Both the position numbers and the translations under genes were made by a program. Shown here piece after piece: positions 6,530 through 11,030 of a stretch of DNA of 11,030 bases (positions are counted from its first letter, which is position 1; each line of letters begins with the position of its first letter). Source of the stretch: Comamonadaceae bacterium (GTDB lineage Bacteria > Pseudomonadota > Gammaproteobacteria > Burkholderiales > Burkholderiaceae_C); the NCBI GenBank assembly GCA_947458415.1, contig CANGZG010000076.1, positions 1 to 11,030 on the forward strand, read 5' to 3'. The notes beneath the pieces were generated by a model, which saw only the letters and a list, made by a program, of their open reading frames with translations, did not search any database and had not been told where the DNA came from.

Positions 6530-6547
6530 GCCATGCCAAAGCATGGC
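6530..6547. repeat. Perfect inverted repeat GCCATGC-CAAA-GCATGGC
   Basis: Two 7-bp arms with a 4-base loop lie between the divergent yefM and gabD genes. Neither strand shows a T-run after the stem, and no gene ends here, so a terminator is unlikely. It could be a regulator-binding site or a stray short palindrome. Confidence 0.4.
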
Positions 6548-6561
6548 TTGAGCGTCATGGG

Positions 6562-6592
6562 TTGAACTTGACTTTCTGTCGAAAAAGTTCAA
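6562..6592. promoter_or_regulatory. Inverted repeat upstream of gabD, possible operator
   Basis: TTGAACTT-N15-AAGTTCAA is a perfect 8+8 inverted repeat. Allowing a 3-base bulge, pairing continues with TTTC/GAAA around a TGTC loop. It ends five bases before the predicted gabD -10 box, so a protein bound here would cover the -35 region. The downstream winged-helix regulator is one candidate ligand, but there is no direct evidence. Confidence 0.45.
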
Positions 6593-6596
6593 GGGG

Positions 6597-6602
6597 CATA
6601 AT
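6597..6602 (+). promoter_or_regulatory. Predicted -10 element of gabD
   Basis: CATAAT preceded by GGGG; no convincing -35 at standard spacing. Transcription from near 6609 would leave about 35 nt before the ATG at 6644. It would also exclude the in-frame TTG at 6608 as a start codon. A similar GGGCATAAT occurs upstream of the AhpD-like gene (9922-9930). Confidence 0.4.
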
Positions 6603-6643
6603 TTCCTTTGACTGCACCCGCTCCGAAACTCAGAAAGTTCCCC

Positions 6644-8122
6644 ATGGACATGAAAACCTCTCCACTTTCATTGCTCAAAGACCCCAGTCTGCTCAAAACA
6701 GATGGCCTGATCAACGGCCAATGGGTCGCCGGTTCCAACCGGTTCGAGGTGCATGACCCGAGCACCGGATTGACTTTGGCCCATGTGGCGAATCTGGGGC
6801 CGCAAGAGGCAGAAAAAGCGATTGCCGCCGCCGATACCGCGTGGCCAGCATGGCGTCAAACAACAGCCAAAGAACGCAGCCAGTTGTTGCGCCGTTGGTT
6901 CGATTTGTTGATGGCCAATGCGGACGACCTCGCGCGCATCCTCACCGCCGAGCAAGGCAAGCCCTATGCCGAAGCCAAAGGCGAAATCGCCTACGGCGCG
7001 AGTTTTGTGGAGTGGTATGCCGAAGAAGCCAAGCGGGTGAATGGTGAAACCTTGCCTCAGTTTGACAACAACCGCCGCCTGATGGTGATCAACCAACCCA
7101 TTGGCGTTTGTGCAGCCATCACGCCGTGGAATTTCCCGCTGGCCATGATCACCCGAAAAGTTGCCCCAGCGCTGGCCGCTGGCTGCCCGGTGGTGATCAA
7201 ACCTGCAGAGCTCACACCCTTGACTGCCTTGGCGGCCGCCGAACTCGCCGTGCGCGCGGGCATTCCTGCGGGTGTTCTCAACATGCTGAGCGCCGACAGC
7301 GCCAACAGCATCGCGATTGGCAAAGTGTTTTGTGCCAGCGACACGGTGCGGCACATCAGTTTCACCGGCTCTACCGAGGTCGGACGGATTTTGATGGCCC
7401 AATCTGCACCGACGGTGAAGAAACTGGCGCTGGAATTGGGCGGCAACGCGCCGTTCATCGTGTTCGATGACGCTGACATCGACTCTGCCGTCGAAGGCGC
7501 CATGCTCAGCAAGTACCGCAATGCTGGCCAGACCTGCGTTTGCTCTAACCGCTTTTATGTGCAGTCCGGCGTGTATGAAGAATTTGTGCAGAAATTCACC
7601 GCCAAAGTCAAAACCTTGAAGACCGGAAACGGTTTTGAAGAGGGGGTGACGCAAGGACCGTTGATTGAACCTGCTGCGTTGCAAAAAGTGCAATCGCATG
7701 TGTCAGATGCATTGGCAAAAGGCGGGCGTGTCCTGACCGGCGGCAAAGCTTTGCAAGGGCAATTTTTTGAGCCTACCTTGGTGGCAGACGCCACTGCCGA
7801 CATGCTGTGCGCCCGCGAAGAAACCTTCGGACCGTTTGCGCCGGTGTTCAAATTTGAGACAGAAGCGCAAGCGATTGCCGCAGCCAACCACACAGAATTT
7901 GGTTTGGCCAGTTACTTTTACACCCGTGACATGGGCCGCATCTACCGCGTTGGCGAAGCCTTGGAATACGGCATGGTCGGCGTCAATGTGGGCATTTTGG
8001 CCACAGAACATGTGCCCTTTGGTGGGATGAAGCAATCTGGCTTGGGTCGGGAAGGTTCGCGCCATGGAATGACCGAGTATTTAGAGATGAAATACCTTTG
8101 CATCGGGGATATCTTGAGATAG
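6644..8122 (+). CDS. gabD: Succinate-semialdehyde dehydrogenase (NAD(P)+)
   Basis: A 492-residue aldehyde dehydrogenase that oxidises succinate semialdehyde to succinate, the last step of 4-aminobutyrate and 4-hydroxybutyrate breakdown. From this start, ITPWNFP is at 159-165, KPAEL (Lys186, coenzyme site) follows, FTGSTEVGR is at 240-248, the general-base Glu264 is in ELGGNAPF, and the nucleophile Cys298 is in GQTCVC. The paired cysteines 298 and 300 are also found in E. coli GabD and human SSADH, where they can form a redox-sensitive disulfide. Similarity to E. coli GabD is evident along the whole length (482 residues there). Start: ATG at 6644, with AGAAAG six bases upstream; ATG 6650 is a close alternative and TTG 6608 is unlikely. 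No gabT transaminase is next to it, so a related semialdehyde substrate is possible. A small regulator follows. Confidence 0.93.
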   Translation: MDMKTSPLSLLKDPSLLKTDGLINGQWVAGSNRFEVHDPSTGLTLAHVANLGPQEAEKAIAAADTAWPAWRQTTAKERSQLLRRWFDLLMANADDLARILTAEQGKPYAEAKGEIAYGASFVEWYAEEAKRVNGETLPQFDNNRRLMVINQPIGVCAAITPWNFPLAMITRKVAPALAAGCPVVIKPAELTPLTALAAAELAVRAGIPAGVLNMLSADSANSIAIGKVFCASDTVRHISFTGSTEVGRILMAQSAPTVKKLALELGGNAPFIVFDDADIDSAVEGAMLSKYRNAGQTCVCSNRFYVQSGVYEEFVQKFTAKVKTLKTGNGFEEGVTQGPLIEPAALQKVQSHVSDALAKGGRVLTGGKALQGQFFEPTLVADATADMLCAREETFGPFAPVFKFETEAQAIAAANHTEFGLASYFYTRDMGRIYRVGEALEYGMVGVNVGILATEHVPFGGMKQSGLGREGSRHGMTEYLEMKYLCIGDILR

Positions 8123-8157
8123 TATTCAAATGTTTAAGATTTTTTACTTTGAGAACT

Positions 8158-8508
8158 ATGCGTTATCAGAAAATTTACCTCAGGTTTTTAAGCTTGATTC
8201 AAGCGGTTCAAGCCAAAGGAGAACTGCCAACGCTTGATCCAGAAGCCAAGCAACTGATAGAAATCATTGCGGTCAGGCATTCTTTGGGCCAGGCAATGAC
8301 CATCAGCGATGCCATGGGTCTCAAGTCGATTGCCTCGCCCGCCACGCTCCATCGAAAAATAGACATATTGCGCGGGCTGGGTTTGATAGAAACACATTTT
8401 CAAGGTGACAACAGGCGCACCAAATATTTGCGTCCCACCGAACTCGCTGCTGACTACTTCAGCACCATGGGCAGCATGATGGAAAACGCCAGCACAACCG
8501 CTGACTAA
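8158..8508 (+). CDS. Small winged-helix (MarR-like) transcription regulator
   Basis: A 116-residue protein without membrane segments. Residues about 50-95 read as a winged helix: a helix-turn-helix with ISDAMGL and SPATLHRKIDILRGLGLIE, then a basic wing QGDNRRTKYLRPT. This is the organisation of MarR-type and related DNA-binding proteins, although it is shorter than a typical MarR (about 140) and I cannot assign a subfamily. The ATG at 8158 is chosen because the longer frame, from 8098, lies inside the gabD 3' end; a weak GAG precedes it. It begins 35 bp after gabD on the same strand, so it may be co-transcribed and may control gabD, possibly through the 6562-6592 repeat (inference). Its stop overlaps the stop of convergent scoB by four bases (8505-8508). 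Confidence 0.75.
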   Translation: MRYQKIYLRFLSLIQAVQAKGELPTLDPEAKQLIEIIAVRHSLGQAMTISDAMGLKSIASPATLHRKIDILRGLGLIETHFQGDNRRTKYLRPTELAADYFSTMGSMMENASTTAD

Positions 8509-9146
8509 CCCAACAAAGGTACACCGGTTTTGCTTTGGATGAAATCACGGCTCACGCCGTCGGCCAATTCAACCAATTTCAATCCGTGAGGGGTGACATC
8601 CATCACGCCCAAGTCGGTGATGATGCGGTCCACCACACCAACCCCAGTCAATGGCAACGTGCAAACGGGCAATATTTTCAAATCCTCGCCGCCATCTTTT
8701 TTGCGGGCCACATGCTCCATCAAAATGATGACCCGCTTGACACCCGCCACCAAGTCCATGGCGCCACCCATGCCTTTGACCATCTTGCCGGGAATCATCC
8801 AATTGGCCAGATCGCCAGCGGCGCTGACTTGCATCGCGCCCAAAATCGACAAATTGATTTTGCCGCCGCGAATCATGGCAAAGCTGTCGTGGCTGCCAAA
8901 AATAGAGGTGCCCGCCAGTGTGGTGACCGTTTGTTTTCCCGCATTGATCAAATCTGCATCCACGTGCTCTTCGGTCGGAAACGGACCAATGCCCAGCATG
9001 CCGTTTTCTGACTGCAACCACACCTCCATGTTTGAAGGCACATGGTTGGCCACCAGAGTGGGAATGCCAATGCCCAAATTCACATAAAAACCGTCTTGCA
9101 ATTCGTGGGCAGCACGCGCTGCCATTTGGTCTTGGGTCCAAGGCAT
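8505..9146 (-). CDS. scoB: 3-oxoacid CoA-transferase subunit B
   Basis: A 213-residue beta subunit of a class I CoA-transferase, which moves CoA from succinyl-CoA to a 3-oxoacid such as acetoacetate, through a glutamyl-CoA intermediate. The nucleophile is Glu47 in QSENGMLGIGP (45-55). NLGIGIPTLVAN (23-34), the glycine-rich KGMGGAMDLV (124-133) and GVGVVDRIITDLGV (168-181) are further family blocks. Length is normal for subunit B (about 210-220). It follows scoA with a 2-bp gap, so translation is probably coupled and the subunits assemble as a heterotetramer. The same fold serves PcaJ (3-oxoadipate) and AtoA (acetoacetate), and the sequence alone does not fix the substrate; the succinyl-CoA:3-ketoacid form is the most likely. 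Confidence 0.9.
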   Translation of the reverse strand: MPWTQDQMAARAAHELQDGFYVNLGIGIPTLVANHVPSNMEVWLQSENGMLGIGPFPTEEHVDADLINAGKQTVTTLAGTSIFGSHDSFAMIRGGKINLSILGAMQVSAAGDLANWMIPGKMVKGMGGAMDLVAGVKRVIILMEHVARKKDGGEDLKILPVCTLPLTGVGVVDRIITDLGVMDVTPHGLKLVELADGVSRDFIQSKTGVPLLG

Positions 9147-9148
9147 GG

Positions 9149-9856
9149 TCAGACTCCTGCTTTCTCTGTGATGGTGCGTTTCTCGATCCGTTTCTCCGGG
9201 TGCGGGTTGTGCACGATACGGTGCACATAAATGCCCGGCAAATGGATGCTGTCTGGTTGCAATTCGCCGACCTCAACCACATGCTCCACCTCGACGATGC
9301 ACAACTTGCCCGCCATGGCCGCCGCTGGGTTGAAATTGCGGGCGGTCAACCGAAATTGCAAATTACCGGCTTTGTCTGCGGTATGCGCTTTGACCAACGA
9401 TACATCTGGCACCAAGGCGCGTTCCATGACGTAGGTTTCACCCTCAAACTCACGCAATTCCTTGCCCTCTGCCACCATGGTGCCGACGCCAGTTTTGGTG
9501 AAGAAAGCCGGTATGCCCGCGCCACCTGCGCGCAATTTTTCTGCCAAGGTGCCTTGCGGCGTGAAATCCAACTCAAGTTCACCCGCCAAATATTGGCGCT
9601 CAAATTCTTTGTTTTCACCCACATAGGAGGAAATCATTTTTTTGATTTGACGGGTGGCCAACAACTTACCCAGTCCGAAATCATCGACACCGGCGTTGTT
9701 CGAAATCACGGTCAAGTGCTTGACACCGCTGTCGCGCAAGGCATCGATCAGCGCTTCTGGAATACCGCACAGACCAAACCCACCGACGGCCAGCAGTTGG
9801 TGGTCTTTGACCACATCTTTGAGTGCCGCAGCGGCACTGGGAAAAAGTTTGTTCAA
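9149..9856 (-). CDS. scoA: 3-oxoacid CoA-transferase subunit A
   Basis: The alpha subunit, 235 residues, partner of scoB. GGFGLCGIPE (25-34) is the conserved glycine-rich CoA-binding signature, and QGTLAEKLRAGGAGIPAFFT (101-120) is a second family block. I chose the TTG at 9856-9854: GGGAG (9867-9863) stands six bases upstream, the protein then begins MNKLFPSAAAAL as in other subunits A, and the length fits. A TTG eight codons further upstream (9880) lacks such a site. It is the first gene of the scoA-scoB pair, 94 bp from the divergent AhpD-like gene. The function is likely use of acetoacetate or related 3-oxoacids as carbon source, or mobilising of hydroxybutyrate stores. Confidence 0.9.
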   Translation of the reverse strand: MNKLFPSAAAALKDVVKDHQLLAVGGFGLCGIPEALIDALRDSGVKHLTVISNNAGVDDFGLGKLLATRQIKKMISSYVGENKEFERQYLAGELELDFTPQGTLAEKLRAGGAGIPAFFTKTGVGTMVAEGKELREFEGETYVMERALVPDVSLVKAHTADKAGNLQFRLTARNFNPAAAMAGKLCIVEVEHVVEVGELQPDSIHLPGIYVHRIVHNPHPEKRIEKRTITEKAGV

Positions 9857-9950
9857 TCGTGTCTCCCGCGAATCATTCAATTCATTCTACTGGGCAGGTT
9901 TTGCTGCCACACCCAGTCGCTGGGCATAATCTGCGCAACCAGGAGCCCGC
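9857..9950. promoter_or_regulatory. Divergent control region between scoA and the AhpD-like gene
   Basis: Leftward: TAGAAT (9889-9884) is a likely -10 for scoAB, with GGGAG at 9867-9863 as the ribosome site. Rightward: CATAAT (9925-9930) is a likely -10, and AGGAG (9941-9945), five bases before the ATG, is a strong ribosome site. The inverted repeat CCCAG-TCG-CTGGG (9912-9924) directly abuts the rightward -10 and could be an operator. The -35 boxes are weak in both directions, so an activator is possible. Confidence 0.45.
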
Positions 9951-10526
9951 ATGAACCGTTATCCCACGCCTGAAATCAAAGACCTTCCTCAAGACATCGT
10001 CGACAAAATTCTGGAAGTCCAAGAAAAAGCGGGCTTTGTACCGAATGTGTTTTTAAGTTTGGCGCGACGCCCCGCAGAATGGCGTGCATTTTTCGCTTAC
10101 CACGATGCGTTGATGTTGAAAGAGGATTCCAACCTCTCCAAAGGTGACAGAGAAATGATCGTCACCACCACGAGTGCGGCCAACCACTGTCTTTACTGTG
10201 TGATTGCCCACGGTGCCATTTTGCGCATTCACGAGAAAAAACCTTTGGTCGCAGACCAAGTGGCCATCAATTACCGCAAAGCAGATATTTCTGCCAGACA
10301 ACGCGCCATGCTCGACTTTGCCATGAAAGTGTGTTTGCACAGCCACACCATTGATGAAAACGATTTCACCGCACTGCATGCGCATGGTTTCAACGATGAA
10401 GACATTTGGGATATTGCGAGCATCACGGCATTTTTTGGCATGTCCAACCGCATTGCGAATTTTTCCGGCATGCTGCCAAATGCGGAGTTTTACGCCATGG
10501 GCAGAACACCCAAAGAAAAGAAATGA
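9951..10526 (+). CDS. AhpD-like peroxidase-related protein (carboxymuconolactone decarboxylase family)
   Basis: A 191-residue all-helical protein of the CMD/AhpD family, subgroup usually named uncharacterised peroxidase-related enzyme. The redox centre is Cys80 and Cys83 in NHCLYCVIAHGA, with His87 four residues on and Glu68 twelve before Cys80. This is the same spacing as the AhpD catalytic set (Glu118, Cys130, Cys133, His137), so thiol-disulfide or peroxide-reducing activity is plausible. The natural substrate and reductant are unknown. The ATG at 9951 has AGGAG five bases upstream. It is transcribed divergently from scoAB and ends four bases from the end of the convergent TetR gene, which might control it. 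Confidence 0.85.
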   Translation: MNRYPTPEIKDLPQDIVDKILEVQEKAGFVPNVFLSLARRPAEWRAFFAYHDALMLKEDSNLSKGDREMIVTTTSAANHCLYCVIAHGAILRIHEKKPLVADQVAINYRKADISARQRAMLDFAMKVCLHSHTIDENDFTALHAHGFNDEDIWDIASITAFFGMSNRIANFSGMLPNAEFYAMGRTPKEKK

Positions 10527-10530
10527 AACG

Positions 10531-11030
10531 CTATTGAACGCCAGTGCGAATTTGCAATTGGCCCATGATCATTTCCACCAAGGCGTCCTCATATTCCTGC
10601 GGGTTCTCAATGGTCACCCTCTCCAAGGAGGTACTGCGCAAACAACCCATCAAAGACCTGTTTAAAACAAAACAACGGGTGGCTGACATTCTGGAGAAAT
10701 AAGGGTTTTGTATATATTTCAAACACGCTCTTAACCGGTCTACCATGTTGCGCATGGTTTCTATGGTTTCTTCAGGTGTTTCTACCAACCAACACAGGCG
10801 GTTCAGAGATTGCATTTGTTCATCTCCCAATGCAAATCCTTTGATACAAATGCGTATGTAATGTCTGAAAAAAAATTCGGGATCGATTTCAGCCGCGTCA
10901 GATTTGGTTTCCACACGGTATAAAAAACTGCTGAGCTCCTGCAGCACCATTTCTCTGGAATATTGCACCATGGCCCGAAAAATGGCATCTTTGCTTGAAA
11001 AATATTGGTAGAGCGTGCCCACCGAAAAAC
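10531..11030 (-). CDS. TetR/AcrR-family regulator (partial, N-terminus outside window)
   Basis: About 166 C-terminal residues are present, and the frame is open to the window edge. The first visible residues, FSVGTLYQYFSSKDAIF, are the end of the TetR helix-turn-helix and the start of helix 4, so roughly 30-50 N-terminal residues are missing. The rest is the ligand-binding and dimerisation domain, which is variable in this family; it has several cysteines but no ligand can be deduced. An internal GTG at 11022 should not be taken as the start, since the helix-turn-helix continues upstream. It converges on the AhpD-like gene; control of that gene or of scoAB is possible but unproven. Confidence 0.85.
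   Translation of the reverse strand, partial: FSVGTLYQYFSSKDAIFRAMVQYSREMVLQELSSFLYRVETKSDAAEIDPEFFFRHYIRICIKGFALGDEQMQSLNRLCWLVETPEETIETMRNMVDRLRACLKYIQNPYFSRMSATRCFVLNRSLMGCLRSTSLERVTIENPQEYEDALVEMIMGQLQIRTGVQ

Noticed and set aside
6608..6643. TTG start for gabD at 6608
   Set aside because: It would lie at or before the predicted start of transcription and adds residues not found in GabD relatives.

Overview
The window looks like a chromosomal segment of a betaproteobacterium in the order Burkholderiales, probably Comamonadaceae or a close relative, with a photosynthetic lifestyle (aerobic or facultative anoxygenic phototroph). This rests on the general character of the proteins, the housekeeping gene neighbourhood, the moderately high GC, and a light-harvesting pair at the left edge. 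I cannot name a species from sequence alone.

Left edge (1-454): a minus-strand light-harvesting operon, pucB followed by pucA, with pucA cut by the window start. The peptides match LH2 (peripheral antenna) better than LH1. The 226-bp upstream region holds a good sigma-70-type promoter, a 7+7 palindrome, a TGT-N12-ACA box of the PpsR/CrtJ type and two possible leader hairpins. A separate promoter faces right.

RNA-modification and translation block (455-5715): a 547-codon reading frame joins a glutamyl-Q tRNA(Asp) synthetase to a TrmB tRNA m7G46 methyltransferase. It is followed after 16 bp by a RluA-family pseudouridine synthase. The large alaS gene is convergent on the minus strand, with a strong hairpin in its leader.

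Middle (5716-8508): a YefM-YoeB-type toxin-antitoxin pair lies on the minus strand just upstream of alaS. Next comes an intergenic region rich in inverted repeats, then gabD (succinate-semialdehyde dehydrogenase) and a small winged-helix regulator, both on the plus strand.

Right part (8505-11030): scoA-scoB (3-oxoacid CoA-transferase subunits, minus strand) are transcribed divergently from an AhpD-like CxxC peroxidase-related gene. That gene converges on a TetR-family regulator cut by the right edge. GabD yields succinate and ScoAB uses succinyl-CoA, so this half fits uptake and catabolism of small organic acids, but no pathway is closed within the window.

There is no gene-free stretch over 300 bases, and I see no RNA genes, insertion sequences or CRISPR. 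I do not find a clearly new multi-gene system. The most unusual items are the GluQ-TrmB fusion, the LH2 beta chain with Gln in place of the usual B800-contacting Arg, and several unexplained inverted repeats in promoter regions.
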